Part shown: positions 44,823 through 54,889 of the stretch, piece after piece | How positions within the stretch are numbered: position 1 is the first letter of the stretch | Layout: the number at the start of each line of letters is the position of its first letter | DNA from: Blastocatellia bacterium | Lineage (GTDB): Bacteria; Acidobacteriota; Blastocatellia; HR10 | Reading direction: 5' to 3' | NCBI GenBank assembly: GCA_025055075.1 | Contig: JANWYV010000039.1 | Location: 1 to 64,000, forward strand | DNA: 64,000 bases | Program-made: the position numbers and the translations under genes | Notes under the pieces: generated by a model | Database searches by the model: none | What the model was told of the DNA's origin: nothing | The model's input: only the letters and a program-made list of their open reading frames with translations

Positions 44823-46214
44823 GTGTTGGACTTTGTGACGACGCTCATCGTGTTCCTCTTCGTCATCGGGGTCCTCATCTTCGTCCACGAGTTGGGTCAT
44901 TTCGCCGTGGCCAAGCTCTTCAAGATTCGGGTGGAGGTCTTCAGCCTCGGCTTTGGCCCTCGCTTGTTTGGCTTCCGACGCGGAGAGACGGACTATCGCA
45001 TCTCGGCCATTCCGCTTGGCGGCTACGTGAAGATGCTCGGCGAAAATCCCGACGAAGCGCAGCTTGGTCCGCTTCCACCGGAGGCCTTTTTGGCGCGACC
45101 GAAGTGGCAGCGTTTCCTAGTCGCGTTGGCCGGCCCGGCGATGAATCTATTGCTGGCGATCGCTCTCCCGGCCGCCCTCTTTATGGTGAGCTATCCGGGC
45201 CCAGCTTACCGAGTCGAGAAAGCCCGCATTGGCGCCATCATCCCTGGCTCTCCCGCCGAACGCGCGGGCTTGCGTCCTGGGGACGTCATCGTCGAATTTG
45301 ATGGCCATCAGAACCCCACGTGGGGGGAAGTGGAAGACCTCACGCTCGCGAAGCCAAACCAAACGGTCATCGTCGTCGTCGAGCGCGAGGGGAAACGCTT
45401 GCGCGTCCCGCTCACGCTCGAAGCGGTTCAAGGTCGATTCGATACCGTCGGCGAATCGGGATTGCTCCCCCCCCCAACGACCGATGGAGTGACCATCGCG
45501 CAGGTCGAACGCGGATCGCCGGCGGAAGCGGCCGGATTGCGCCCGGGGGATAAGATCGTCCGCATTGATGACGTGGAGACTACGACCTTCCCCATTCTCG
45601 TAGCTGTCGTCAGCCGGAGCATCGGGAAGGAATTGACGCTGACCTACGTGCGCCAGGGAGAACGCCGGGAGGTGAAAGTCGTCCCCTTCAATGATCGCGG
45701 GCGTGGACGCATCGGCATCGCTCCGGAACCCGAACCGATGCCGCGCGGCACCGTGCGCATGGGAATGGGCGCTGCGCTGCGAGAATCCTTTCGGCAGAAC
45801 CTCTTCTACGCGCGCCTCACGTTGGAAGCTCTCGTCGAAGTCCTCCGCGGTCAACGGACTGTGCGCGAGACGTTCGCCGGCCCCGTGCGCATCGCCGATC
45901 TGTCGGGGAAGGCGGCCGAACGTGGGCTGAAAGAGCTCCTCATCGTCATGAGCCTCATCAGTCTCAGCCTCGGCCTCTTCAATCTCTTTCCCATTCCCGT
46001 GCTCGACGGTGGGCTTATCCTCATGCTCTTCGTGGAATGGGTGATGGGATTGGCGGGGAAAGAGCTGACGATGTCGCTTCGGGAGAAGATTCAGACGGTG
46101 GGGCTGGCGCTCATCCTCCTGCTCATGGGGTACGTCCTCTACAGCGACATCGCCATCACGCTCAGCGAGCGCATGCGTCCGCAGAATCCGCCTCCGGCGC
46201 ACGCGACCCCATGA
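44823..46214 (+). CDS. rseP: Site-2 intramembrane metalloprotease RseP
   Basis: A 463-residue S2P protease. HELGH at residues 22-26 in the first helix binds zinc. Two PDZ domains occupy about residues 130-310 (GSPAERAGLRPGDVIVEFDG and GSPAEAAGLRPGDKIVRIDD), and the second zinc site is LFPIPVLDGG near residue 385. RseP cleaves membrane-bound anti-sigma factors and signal peptides. The start is GTG. The only anti-sigma in this window (14.3 kb) is soluble and unlikely to be its substrate. Confidence 0.95.
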   Translation: MLDFVTTLIVFLFVIGVLIFVHELGHFAVAKLFKIRVEVFSLGFGPRLFGFRRGETDYRISAIPLGGYVKMLGENPDEAQLGPLPPEAFLARPKWQRFLVALAGPAMNLLLAIALPAALFMVSYPGPAYRVEKARIGAIIPGSPAERAGLRPGDVIVEFDGHQNPTWGEVEDLTLAKPNQTVIVVVEREGKRLRVPLTLEAVQGRFDTVGESGLLPPPTTDGVTIAQVERGSPAEAAGLRPGDKIVRIDDVETTTFPILVAVVSRSIGKELTLTYVRQGERREVKVVPFNDRGRGRIGIAPEPEPMPRGTVRMGMGAALRESFRQNLFYARLTLEALVEVLRGQRTVRETFAGPVRIADLSGKAAERGLKELLIVMSLISLSLGLFNLFPIPVLDGGLILMLFVEWVMGLAGKELTMSLREKIQTVGLALILLLMGYVLYSDIAITLSERMRPQNPPPAHATP

Positions 46215-46236
46215 GTCCCTTGCGGGTGGGGTCTCC

Positions 46237-46509
46237 TCATCGGCGACGGGTTTCGCTGCGGCGAACCTCTTCGACCTCGCGATCGCGAATTTCCGGACGC
46301 ACGTCCTCGGCCACCTTCCGCCGCAGCAAGCGCAGCGCGCGATCGCTAGCTTTCTTCAACTCTCGCTTCCCGTCCTCGAACTCGACTTCGACCATCTGCG
46401 CATTGCCTGCTCCGATGACGCGAATGATCGTCCCATAGCGCACGCTTGCCGCTCCGGCGTACATGACCTCGTCGCCGACTTGAAACTCGATGCGCGGTTT
46501 CGAGGGCAT
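46237..46509 (-). CDS. Small KOW/SH3-like basic protein, unknown function
   Basis: A 90-residue protein. Residues 8-50 (FQVGDEVMYAGAASVRYGTIIRVIGAGNAQMVEVEF, in part) form a pattern of short beta strands like a KOW or SH3 barrel. The C-terminal 35 residues are highly charged (KKASDRALRLLRRKVAEDVRPE). It starts at 46509 after AAGGAGGAG. It is the last gene of the biotin carrier operon. I recognise no family, and RNA or ribosome binding is only a guess from fold and charge. Confidence 0.62.
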   Translation of the reverse strand: MPSKPRIEFQVGDEVMYAGAASVRYGTIIRVIGAGNAQMVEVEFEDGKRELKKASDRALRLLRRKVAEDVRPEIRDREVEEVRRSETRRR

Positions 46510-46517
46510 ACTCCTCC

Positions 46518-47015
46518 TTATTCGATCACCGCGAGAAGCTCGCCCGCTCCGACGGTCTGCCCCTCGCGGACGTGAACTTCGGCGAGACGCCCGGACTTCG
46601 GGGCTTTCACCTCGTTTTGCATCTTCATGGCTTCCAGCACGAGGATCCCCTGCCCGGCCCGTACCGTGCTCCCGACTTCGGCCAACACGCGCACGACCTT
46701 CCCCGGCATGCGGGCCGTGAGCGCGACGCGTCCTTCCGCTCCGACTTCGCTCGTTCGTCCCCGGTGTCGCCGATCTCTCACGCGAAGATGCCACTCCCGC
46801 TCTCGAATCGTCACCGTCACGAATCCGTCCTGCGCATTTCCCTCCACGCGCGCCTCGATCACCTGCGGCCCGAAGAGCAGCGTGTAGACACCGGGCTCTG
46901 GCGTGAAGACCTTCACCTCGTGAGGGCGCCCGTCCACTTGCACCGTGAGGCCGCCATTGCGCTCCTCGACCTCCACCAAATGTCGTCCGGTTTCAGATTC
47001 GACCTCGATCTTCAT
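46518..47015 (-). CDS. Biotin carboxyl carrier protein (BT-domain plus biotinyl domain)
   Basis: A 165-residue protein. The first 75 residues form a beta-rich BT-like domain (RHLVEVEERNGGLTVQVDGRPHEV). Residues about 95-165 are a biotinyl domain with the canonical EAMKM site, where the Lys is biotinylated. This arrangement resembles the C-terminal part of propionyl-CoA carboxylase alpha rather than short AccB. The ATG overlaps the accC stop in ATGA, so the two subunits are made together. Confidence 0.88.
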   Translation of the reverse strand: MKIEVESETGRHLVEVEERNGGLTVQVDGRPHEVKVFTPEPGVYTLLFGPQVIEARVEGNAQDGFVTVTIREREWHLRVRDRRHRGRTSEVGAEGRVALTARMPGKVVRVLAEVGSTVRAGQGILVLEAMKMQNEVKAPKSGRLAEVHVREGQTVGAGELLAVIE

Positions 47016-48526
47016 AGTCGCGACGCGAGTTGAAAGAGTCGTCCTTGCCACTTCCAAACGCTCGTGGGCGTCGTCTGCGCCGGTTCGCGCGATTCCCGTT
47101 TGCTCGCGGCGAACAACGCCGCCGCGATCAACGCCGCATCTCGCGAGAGAAGATCCTCTTCCGAATAGGGCGCAGTCCTGCGAGCCGCGAGGAAGCGCGC
47201 GAGATAGCCCGTGTCAATGCGTCCCGCCAGGAAATCGGGATCGCGGAAGATCTCCCGATAGAGAGGGACTGTCGTGCGAATCCCAGTGATGGCCGTCTCC
47301 TCCAACGCCCATCGCATGCGCTCGATCGCTTGCTGACGCGTATCCCCCCACGCGATGAGCTTCAGCAGGAGCGAATCGTAATGGATCGGGACCTCCCATC
47401 CAGCGTAGACACCGCTGTCCACACGGATCCCAGGTCCGAAGGGCAGCCGAAGCGTCTCGATGCGGCCCGCCGAAGGGAAGAAATCGTTCTCTGGATCCTC
47501 GGCGTAGATGCGGCATTCGATGGCCGACCCGCGCAATTGGATCTCGCTCTGTCGCAGGCGCAGGGGTTCGCCCGCCCCCAGGCGAATTTGCTCGCGCACC
47601 AGATCCACGCCGGTGACCATCTCCGTCACCGGATGTTCGACTTGAATGCGGGCGTTGACTTCAAGGAAGTAGAAGTTGCGCTCCTCATCCACGAGGAATT
47701 CAACCGTCCCGGCATTGGTATACCCGGCTGCTTGGGCGAGACGGACAGCGGCTTCTCCCATGCGCTGTCGCAGCTCGGGATCGTTCAAACTGGCCGGCGC
47801 TTCCTCGATCACTTTCTGATGGCGCCGTTGCAGGGAACACTCGCGCTCTCCGAGATACACGGCGTGCCCGTAGCGATCGGCCAGGATTTGCACCTCAATG
47901 TGACGAGGGCGCTCGATCGCCTTCTCGATGTAGACCGAAGGGTCTTTGAATGCCGCCTGCGCTTCCGCCTGCGCCATGGCCAGCGCGCTCGGCAACTCGT
48001 CGGAGGAGCGGACCAGGCGCATGCCTTTCCCACCGCCGCCAGCCGCCGCCTTCAACATCACCGGATACCCTACCTGCTCGGCGATCGCTTGCGCGTGCGC
48101 GAGGTCTCGAATCGGTTCTTCCGTCCCCGGGACGATGGGGACTCCCGCTGCACGCGCCAAGGCGCGCGCTTGCGTCTTCTGTCCCAATTGCTCCATCGCC
48201 TGCCAATTCGGCCCGATGAAGACGAGGCCAGCCTCTTCCACGGCGCGCGCGAACTCCGCGTTCTCGGCCAAGAACCCGTATCCGGGATGGATGGCTTCGG
48301 CCCCCGCTCGCAAGGCCGCCTCAATGATCCGATCCCCGCGCAGATAACTCTCCACCGAAGGCGGCGGACCGATCAAATACGCTTCGTCCGCCAATCGAAC
48401 GTGCAGCGAGCGCTCATCCGCTTCCGAATAGACAACCACTGGAGAGATCCCCAGCTCCCGACATGCGCGAATCACGCGCACGGCGATCTCTCCTCGATTG
48501 GCGATGAGGATCTTGCGAAACATCAC
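47012..48526 (-). CDS. accC: Acyl-CoA carboxylase biotin carboxylase subunit
   Basis: A 504-residue biotin carboxylase. It opens with FRKILIANRGEIAVRVIRACRELG and has the ATP-grasp motifs AAAGGGGKGMRLV, ERECSLQRRHQKVIEEAPA, EFLVDEERNFYFLEVNARIQVEHPVTEMVTGVDLV. It carboxylates biotin on the carrier protein encoded next. It is slightly longer than AccC (about 450), consistent with an acyl-CoA/propionyl-CoA carboxylase subunit; the carboxyltransferase subunit is not in the window. It overlaps both neighbours by 4 bases. Confidence 0.94.
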   Translation of the reverse strand: MMFRKILIANRGEIAVRVIRACRELGISPVVVYSEADERSLHVRLADEAYLIGPPPSVESYLRGDRIIEAALRAGAEAIHPGYGFLAENAEFARAVEEAGLVFIGPNWQAMEQLGQKTQARALARAAGVPIVPGTEEPIRDLAHAQAIAEQVGYPVMLKAAAGGGGKGMRLVRSSDELPSALAMAQAEAQAAFKDPSVYIEKAIERPRHIEVQILADRYGHAVYLGERECSLQRRHQKVIEEAPASLNDPELRQRMGEAAVRLAQAAGYTNAGTVEFLVDEERNFYFLEVNARIQVEHPVTEMVTGVDLVREQIRLGAGEPLRLRQSEIQLRGSAIECRIYAEDPENDFFPSAGRIETLRLPFGPGIRVDSGVYAGWEVPIHYDSLLLKLIAWGDTRQQAIERMRWALEETAITGIRTTVPLYREIFRDPDFLAGRIDTGYLARFLAARRTAPYSEEDLLSRDAALIAAALFAASKRESREPAQTTPTSVWKWQGRLFQLASRL

Positions 48527-49299
48527 CGCATCCCCTCGTCTCTCCCCCGCAGCAGGAGATCATCCCGCAGGACGATGTCGTCGGTCGTCCCCAGAATCCC
48601 ATCTGGGCCCTTCGAGACGAGTTGGTAGCGCTGGAAGGGCATCGGCGCTGCCGCCGCGACATCTCCTGAGATGGCGCTATAGACGAATTCGCGGCCCCAG
48701 GCATCCACGGCCGGCTTCAAATTCGGATCCATCTCCTGCAGATCAATGAGCCGACGCGGATACGTGCCGTACTGCTGCCGATACGTCTCAATAGCCCACG
48801 CTAAGCGATAGAGGTTCGCCCGCGTGGCCGCCTCGCGCCGGATGCGCCCATTTTCAATCATACGGGGGATGCGCGCCAGGAAGACGCCCGCGTGGACAGC
48901 GAGAAGCAGCATGGCGGCCGCAAGCCCAGCTCGCGCTAACCGTTCTCCACCGTATCGGTCGGGCGCGCGCTGCGCCTCTCGCCGCCCTCGATAAGCGAGA
49001 TAGGCCGCGATCAGGATCACCGGGACGAAGAAGCGCGCCAGATAGACGAGCATCGAGCCGATCGCCTCCGTCCAGACGAACGGGCTCACATACACCTCAT
49101 GCACGAGGATGATCGCCTCGATGAGAACGGTGAGAACAATGGCGCTCATGGCCGCGACGGGCTTACCCACGCGCGGCACTCGGAATTCGGGCTCTGGCAG
49201 TTGAAGCGCCACCCAGCGCGCGCCGCACGCACACGCCAGTGCTTCGCGAGCGACCGCTCGCCCGCAGCTGGGACAGGCTTTCCCCGACTCGCGCTTCAT
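48523..49299 (-). CDS. Zinc-ribbon membrane protein with GspG-like C-terminal domain
   Basis: A 258-residue protein. A zinc-ribbon (CPSCG, then CACG; residues about 9-30) is followed by two or three transmembrane helices (about 48-150) and a C-terminal domain (about 175-250) with NLYRLAWAIETYRQQYGTYPRRLIDL and a YQLVSKGPDGILGTTDDIV ending that resembles the C-terminal part of type II secretion pseudopilins (GspG). The N-terminal prepilin helix is missing, so it is not a pilin. The start at 49299 has GGAGGCGG upstream. The role is unknown. Confidence 0.65.
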   Translation of the reverse strand: MKRESGKACPSCGRAVAREALACACGARWVALQLPEPEFRVPRVGKPVAAMSAIVLTVLIEAIILVHEVYVSPFVWTEAIGSMLVYLARFFVPVILIAAYLAYRGRREAQRAPDRYGGERLARAGLAAAMLLLAVHAGVFLARIPRMIENGRIRREAATRANLYRLAWAIETYRQQYGTYPRRLIDLQEMDPNLKPAVDAWGREFVYSAISGDVAAAAPMPFQRYQLVSKGPDGILGTTDDIVLRDDLLLRGRDEGMR

Positions 49300-50015
49300 A
49301 CTTCCGCCTCCTTCTCCATGCTCGCTCCCCCCGTGAAGGCCGATGGGGAGAAGGCTCGCGATGTCGCCTGCGTCGAGGAGAACGCCTCCGCATCGAGAGC
49401 CCGCGTCATCCGCCACGTGTAGTAGACGCGCTGCGCGACCGTCCAATGCGAGAGGATGGCGATGAGCCACAAAACAGCAGGCATCTTGTGAAGGAAATAG
49501 CTCCCTTCTGCCCCCGGCACCTCCGTCAGCGCTCCGATGATCAGTAACGTCAGCCGCTCCGGACGTTCCAAGAACCCGACGCGACAATGGGGGATCAACG
49601 ACTCGGCCCGCGCGCGCGCATAGCTCGTCATCAGCGAACCGATCATCGCAATCCCCGTCAGCACGACGTAGAAGAGGCTTTGATCGGGCGTCGGGCGAGC
49701 GAAGTAAACGATCAGGCCGAGGAAGATGATGACGTCCGAATAGCGATCCAAGACCGAATCTAAGAAGGCGCCAAAGCGCGTCACCTGACGGCTCAAACGC
49801 GCCAGAGCACCATCGAGGATGTCACAGGCTCCGGCGACGATGAGCACCAATCCAGCGGCGATGAATTGTCCGTGGGCGAAGAGCACGGCGGCCCAAATCG
49901 TGACCAGCAGACCGATGACCGTCAGCAGGTTCGGATGCAAGCGATAGCCCGCCAACCATCGGGCGAGGGCATCGCGCGCGATCCCACCATATTTTCCGAT
50001 CACTTCGCTGAACAT
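49296..50015 (-). CDS. CDP-alcohol phosphatidyltransferase family protein
   Basis: A 239-residue membrane enzyme with the complete CDP-OH motif: D65, DG 68-69, AR 72-73, G82, D86 and D90 (DILDGALARLSRQVTRFGAFLD). About six transmembrane helices. Members join CDP-diacylglycerol to an alcohol such as glycerol phosphate, inositol phosphate or an archaetidyl-type head group. The substrate cannot be read from sequence. Its stop overlaps the next gene in ATGA. Confidence 0.9.
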   Translation of the reverse strand: MFSEVIGKYGGIARDALARWLAGYRLHPNLLTVIGLLVTIWAAVLFAHGQFIAAGLVLIVAGACDILDGALARLSRQVTRFGAFLDSVLDRYSDVIIFLGLIVYFARPTPDQSLFYVVLTGIAMIGSLMTSYARARAESLIPHCRVGFLERPERLTLLIIGALTEVPGAEGSYFLHKMPAVLWLIAILSHWTVAQRVYYTWRMTRALDAEAFSSTQATSRAFSPSAFTGGASMEKEAEV

Positions 50016-50087
50016 GCGCTCATCCGACGTGACTTATCTTAGACCCCACCCCCTCGACTGTCAAACGACTCGCGGAGGACGCCTCGC

Positions 50088-50945
50088 TCATACTTCGCGC
50101 GCCTTTTGAGCGGCCTCTTGCACGATCTTCACGCCCGCGCTTGCGCCGAGGCGGGTCGCTCCCGCTTGGAGCAAGCGGCGCGCCATCTCGGCGTCGCGGA
50201 TCCCCCCGGCTGCCTTCACCCCCATCTCCGGCCCGACCACGCGGCGCAGCAACAGGACATCCTCGATCGTTGCCCCGCCCTTGCTGAATCCCGTCGAGGT
50301 CTTCACGAAATCTGCTCCCGCGCGCTTGGCCAAGACGCATGCCTTCACCTTCTCCTCTTCGGTCAGAAGCGCCGTCTCCAAGATGACCTTGCAGAGGACG
50401 CCGAACTCATGACAAGCCTCGACCACGGCGCGAATGTCCTGCTCGACGATCTCACCCTGTCCCGATTTCAACGCCCCGATGTTGATGACCATATCAATCT
50501 CGCGCGCGCCCTCGAAGATCGCGCGCCGCGTCTCGTAAACTTTCACATCGGAGAACGTCGCTCCCAACGGGAATCCGACGACCGTGCACGGTCTTACCGC
50601 TGATCCTTCGAGCCGCCGGGCGACTTCGCGCACCCAGTAGGGATTGACCACGACGGCGGCGAATCCATAAGCGAGCGCTTCCTCGCACACCCGAAGGATC
50701 TCTTCGCGCGTCGCCTCCGGCCGCAGAAGCGTATGATCAATGTAGCGCGCCAAATCGCGCGCCGTTTCAGCCGGCTCCGGTTTCCCTCCCAGCCGCTCCG
50801 CCCCCAGGGCGACCGCGTCACGCAACAGTTCGGGCTGTTGTTGGAAACATTCGCTCGGCCCCGGTCCCTCCAGCAAGTCCAGTTCCCGCAGCTTCGCCAA
50901 AATGGCTTCGGTAATGTCGGCTACGAGCTTGCGATCAACATTCAC
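50088..50945 (-). CDS. deoC: Deoxyribose-phosphate aldolase
   Basis: A 285-residue class I aldolase. Core motifs: [85 protein letters not shown] and the Schiff-base Lys in [18 protein letters not shown]. It splits 2-deoxyribose-5-phosphate to acetaldehyde and glyceraldehyde-3-phosphate. The N-terminal 60 residues extend beyond the usual family length of about 220. It is the first gene of the operon that runs to 46.2 kb. Confidence 0.94.
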   Translation of the reverse strand: MNVDRKLVADITEAILAKLRELDLLEGPGPSECFQQQPELLRDAVALGAERLGGKPEPAETARDLARYIDHTLLRPEATREEILRVCEEALAYGFAAVVVNPYWVREVARRLEGSAVRPCTVVGFPLGATFSDVKVYETRRAIFEGAREIDMVINIGALKSGQGEIVEQDIRAVVEACHEFGVLCKVILETALLTEEEKVKACVLAKRAGADFVKTSTGFSKGGATIEDVLLLRRVVGPEMGVKAAGGIRDAEMARRLLQAGATRLGASAGVKIVQEAAQKAREV

Positions 50946-51138
50946 CGTCCGTGCCTCCGCGCTCGTTCACCCCCCTTTATATCACACCGGCGCGGGTCGA
51001 GACCAGCAAGAAGGGGAAACGCCACGCGCGAACATAAGCGCGAAGAGATGCCCGACTGAACGCGCGCTCCCATCCTGCACAGCCTTCCGGAATCTGAAGC
51101 GCGCCAGGAGAACGGTACGGTTCGCGCCAACGAGCAGC

Positions 51139-51687
51139 TCACAGCGTCGAACATCCCGACGCTTCGAGATAATCGGCGAGCACGCGCTCCCACCTCCCTT
51201 GCGCCTTGAGGATCAGCTCGATCGTCTCGCGCACGGCGCCGCGCCCGCCCGCGCATCGAGTCACATAGTGCGCTGCGCGCTTGACATCCTCGACGGCATT
51301 GGCGACGGCCACAGCCAACCCCGCGCGCCGCATCGGAGGAAGATCGGGAAGGTCATCCCCGATGTACGCGACCTCCTCATCGCGCGCGCCCTCCTCGCGC
51401 AGGATGCGTTCGTAGGCCTCGAGTTTGCGTTCCACGCCCTGGTATAGATGATGCACGGCAACTTCGGCTGCGCGCCGCTCCAACGTGCGCGAATGTCGGA
51501 TCGTGATCACCCCCGTCCGCAATCCGGCACGCGCGGCGAGCTTCAATCCTTGTCCATCGTGCGCGTCGAAGAGCTTGATGTCATCGCCGTCGGGCAGCAG
51601 GATGATGCGCCCGTCTGTGAGCACTCCGTCGCAATCCATGAGGAGCACGCGAATGGCTTGCGCGCGACGCTTGATTTCCTCATCCAT
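51139..51687 (-). CDS. kdsC: KDO 8-phosphate phosphatase (KdsC-like HAD hydrolase)
   Basis: A 182-residue HAD phosphatase with the catalytic VLLMDCDGVLTDGRI motif (Asp nucleophile) and YIGDDLPDLPPMRRAGLAVAVANA. It hydrolyses 3-deoxy-D-manno-octulosonate 8-phosphate to KDO. The usual ITGRxSxxV second motif is changed to ITIRHSRTLERR. It lies downstream of kdsA in one direction, with a peptidase-like gene between, supporting the KDO assignment. Confidence 0.88.
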   Translation of the reverse strand: MDEEIKRRAQAIRVLLMDCDGVLTDGRIILLPDGDDIKLFDAHDGQGLKLAARAGLRTGVITIRHSRTLERRAAEVAVHHLYQGVERKLEAYERILREEGARDEEVAYIGDDLPDLPPMRRAGLAVAVANAVEDVKRAAHYVTRCAGGRGAVRETIELILKAQGRWERVLADYLEASGCSTL

Positions 51688-51705
51688 CGCTCCCCCTCCC
51701 CGCCC

Positions 51706-54045
51706 TCAGCGTTCGAGGAACACGGGAATGTCATTCAGGATCCAACGCCCGTCGCTTCGCCGCAAGACGTAGAGGGCGCGCGACGACGTTTGTCTTCCGC
51801 CGACCGTCGTCGCCGCGATCCGAGCATCCACCAGGACGCGATTGCGATCGAGGGCCTCCGCGCGCAGGATCTCCGTCTTCCATTCCTTGAGGAACGAAGC
51901 CCCCGTGATGAATCGCTTCAAATTCTGCGGCGTGACGATCTCGCGCACGGCGGCCGGTCGGCCGGTGCTGAGCGCGCCGTCAAGTTGACGAATGAACTCC
52001 TGAACGGAACGTTCAACCGCCGGAAGCTTTTGCGCAGCGCTTTCGGCTCGAATGAGGGCATCGCGAGCCATGAGCAACGAGATGTCCTCGGCGAAGGCGA
52101 AGCTCGCTTGGCGAAAATGCTCAGCCGCCTGCGCCGATTGCCCGCGCGCCAGCGCGATCTCTCCCAACGCCATCTGCGCCCACGCGTACACACCGAGCGC
52201 TATCGGCTCCTGAGCGAGCGCTTTCTGCACGTATCCCTCCGCTTCATCTCCCCTTCCTAAAAGCGCGAGCGCGCGGGCTAACGCCGCTTGCGCGAGCGGA
52301 CGATCCGGATCTTGCGCGAGCGCCTGACGCAGCATCGTTTCCGCTTCTTGGACCCTTCCCTGCACCAAGGCCAGCGTCCCTTGACTCACCAGCCGATCGG
52401 CCGAGGGCCGCCGAGGCCACGTATCGTTCGTGTAATCGGCTTGAAGATACAAGCGATCCGGATCTACGGTGACGGACACAGGCTCATCGCGAAATCGCGC
52501 CTGTCCGTACCCCTGTGCTTCGACGCGCACCGATTGTCGCAGACGTCGTCCTTGAGTCGTGATCCCCTCCACCTCAACCACGGCCTCGCCGCTGCCGAAA
52601 TTCGCCACCTGAACGGTCCACGTGTCGGCTTCCGCCACGGGCTTCCCCACGGCGAAATCCGGCAGCACGACGTCGGCGAACCATTGATCGAAGATGCTCT
52701 TGATGACCTCCGACGCATCGAGCGCCATGCACCGGCGTTGGAAATCCTCGAACGCGAGATTCGCGTCCGAACGCGCAAACATGTCGCGCAGAAGCCCATG
52801 GAAGCGCTCGGGTCCGAGCGCGTGCGCCAGCAGCCGTAACACCATCGGCGTCTTATTGAAGATGCTCGTGTAGTACTGACGCGCCAGCAGCGTTTGCCGC
52901 AACAATGGGACATCGTAAGCGCTCCCCCCACTCACGAGCGTTGCGTAAGCTCGTCGGAAGCGCTCGATCGCTCGATCTCGACCAGACGCTCCGAATCGAT
53001 GCTCCAGATAGAGGAGGGCGAGATAGCTCGGCATCCCTTGGTCCAAGACGGCATGTCCGACGCCCCGAATGTTCACGCGCGCGCCCATCCAAAGCCGCGC
53101 CATCTGAGCGGCCAGGAAGAAGAGCACGTCTTCGTCGAGCACCTCGCGGGCGAAGATGCGCTCATCAAGGATCAGCAGCCCCGGCGCGCCATAGGCCGGG
53201 ACCTCGCTCGATGCGATCACGCGTATCGTCCGCTCCAGGGGAACGCCGAAGAATGCCGTGTAGAACTCGCGGAGGCGACCGATCTCCGCCCGCAAGCGCT
53301 CGAGCGTCTCTGCGCGAAGCGTCGTCAATCCGCGCGGCACATGGAATTCCACGCCGCCCTGATCCCCCCCAACTCGCTCGAAATCGCGCGCGATGAAGAT
53401 GGGCTGCGCGAGCATTGGTTCCTCGAACGTCACGAGGCGCCTCCCCCCCTCCACTTTCTCCGCCACCAATCGTCCCGAGGAGAGACCAAAGAGCGCGTCC
53501 GGGCTCTCGATGCTCAAGGTGAAGGGCGACAGATCTACGCGATACTCGATCTGAAACGGCGTGTGAATCATCGGCAACCAAAGGCTCTCGGGCAAGAGCA
53601 CGCATTCTTCCGGCGTCAGCGCCGCACGCGGCGTCGCCTCCTCCACATGGACCGTGTAGGTGAGCGCGAGGCGCACGGTTTGTCCAGCCCGCACGGGTTC
53701 CGGGAGCGTCAGGGCGTAGTTGACCAGTCCGGTCATCTCATCTTTGCGCGAAGTGAACGAGAGCGGCGTCTCTTCCAGACGGATCTCCCCAATTTCGGCG
53801 ATCGGCCCCAGGCGCAGCATGATGCGATCCACGACCTGCGACGAAGGATTCGTGACCGTGAGCGTCATCCGCACGCTTGCCCGCGCCTCGGCCGGCATGA
53901 GGCTCACGCGCCCCTCGTAGCGCTCCACCCGCAAGAGCAAATAGGCGGGTGCCGTCGGCTCCTGCGCGAAAGAGCGCCCCACTGCTCCCGAGATGGCGAG
54001 CGCCAGGACCCCCCCCCAGACGCGATCACGCCACCGTCGCCTCAT
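51706..54045 (-). CDS. Secreted M1-peptidase-like protein lacking the zinc site, with TPR repeats
   Basis: A 779-residue exported protein. After a signal peptide ([20 protein letters not shown]) it has the beta-sandwich and catalytic-domain pattern of M1 aminopeptidases. The zinc motif HExxH is replaced: residues 311-321 read [11 protein letters not shown] where HELAHQWFG is expected, and the downstream NEGF motif is DQGMP. Zinc ligands are therefore absent. TPR-like helices (about residues 580-690) and an NTF2-like C-terminal domain follow. It sits between kdsA and kdsC, overlapping kdsA by 20 bases. It is probably a structural or binding protein of the cell envelope. Confidence 0.8.
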   Translation of the reverse strand: MRRRWRDRVWGGVLALAISGAVGRSFAQEPTAPAYLLLRVERYEGRVSLMPAEARASVRMTLTVTNPSSQVVDRIMLRLGPIAEIGEIRLEETPLSFTSRKDEMTGLVNYALTLPEPVRAGQTVRLALTYTVHVEEATPRAALTPEECVLLPESLWLPMIHTPFQIEYRVDLSPFTLSIESPDALFGLSSGRLVAEKVEGGRRLVTFEEPMLAQPIFIARDFERVGGDQGGVEFHVPRGLTTLRAETLERLRAEIGRLREFYTAFFGVPLERTIRVIASSEVPAYGAPGLLILDERIFAREVLDEDVLFFLAAQMARLWMGARVNIRGVGHAVLDQGMPSYLALLYLEHRFGASGRDRAIERFRRAYATLVSGGSAYDVPLLRQTLLARQYYTSIFNKTPMVLRLLAHALGPERFHGLLRDMFARSDANLAFEDFQRRCMALDASEVIKSIFDQWFADVVLPDFAVGKPVAEADTWTVQVANFGSGEAVVEVEGITTQGRRLRQSVRVEAQGYGQARFRDEPVSVTVDPDRLYLQADYTNDTWPRRPSADRLVSQGTLALVQGRVQEAETMLRQALAQDPDRPLAQAALARALALLGRGDEAEGYVQKALAQEPIALGVYAWAQMALGEIALARGQSAQAAEHFRQASFAFAEDISLLMARDALIRAESAAQKLPAVERSVQEFIRQLDGALSTGRPAAVREIVTPQNLKRFITGASFLKEWKTEILRAEALDRNRVLVDARIAATTVGGRQTSSRALYVLRRSDGRWILNDIPVFLER

Positions 54046-54883
54046 CTCCACGCGCCCCCTCGACAGAGCGAACGAGCTGATGAATCTCCTTGAGCACGGT
54101 GAGCAGCGGAGCCACGCGCTCCAAGGGGAGCGAATTCGGACCATCCGAGAGCGCGCGCTCCGGTTGATCGTGCACCTCCATGAAGATCCCATCCACGCCG
54201 CACGCGACGCCCGCGCGCGCCAAAGGCTCGATGAACTCCGATTGCCCGGAGCTGCGCCCTCCCGCTCCTCCCGGCAACTGCACGCTGTGCGTCACGTCCA
54301 AGATGACCGGATACCCAAACGTACGCAGGATCGGCAGCGAGCGCATGTCCACGACGAGATTGTTGTAGCCGAAGGTCGTGCCCCGTTCCGTCACCAGAAT
54401 CCGCTCGCATCCGACGGTGGTCGCCTTCTCGATCACATACCGCATGTCCCACGGCGCCAGGAACTGCCCTTTTTTGATGTTGACGGCACGCCCACTTCGA
54501 GCTGCGGCGACGATCAGATCCGTCTGTCGGGAGAGGAAAGCCGGGATCTGCAGCACATCCACGACCTCGCTCACGGGCCCGACCTGCACCGTCTCATGCA
54601 CATCAGTGAGGATGGGCACCCCCACCTCGCGCCTGATCCGGGCGAGAATTTTCAAGCCGGCCTCCAACCCTGGCCCCCGAAACGAATGGATCGAGGAGCG
54701 ATTCGCTTTGTCATAAGAGGCCTTGAAGATGTACGGGAGTCCGAGCCGCCCCGCGATCTCAGCCAAGCGTTCGGCCATCCAGAGGGCATGTTCCTCGCTC
54801 TCGATGACGCAGGGCCCGGCGATGACCAGCAGATCCGGCCCCCCGATCACCCGATCCCCAATACGAAAGCTTTTCCTGTTCAT
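54026..54883 (-). CDS. kdsA: 3-deoxy-8-phosphooctulonate synthase (KdsA)
   Basis: A 285-residue KDO-8-phosphate synthase. Motifs: [113 protein letters not shown] and a final [23 protein letters not shown]. It condenses arabinose 5-phosphate with phosphoenolpyruvate, the committed step to KDO and lipopolysaccharide core. It lies 6 bases after the DsrE-like gene. Confidence 0.97.
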   Translation of the reverse strand: MNRKSFRIGDRVIGGPDLLVIAGPCVIESEEHALWMAERLAEIAGRLGLPYIFKASYDKANRSSIHSFRGPGLEAGLKILARIRREVGVPILTDVHETVQVGPVSEVVDVLQIPAFLSRQTDLIVAAARSGRAVNIKKGQFLAPWDMRYVIEKATTVGCERILVTERGTTFGYNNLVVDMRSLPILRTFGYPVILDVTHSVQLPGGAGGRSSGQSEFIEPLARAGVACGVDGIFMEVHDQPERALSDGPNSLPLERVAPLLTVLKEIHQLVRSVEGARGDEATVA

Positions 54884-54889
54884 CGCCGA

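Noticed and set aside
47030-48628. 532-residue plus-strand frame opposite accC
   Set aside because: It is antisense to a clear biotin carboxylase gene.
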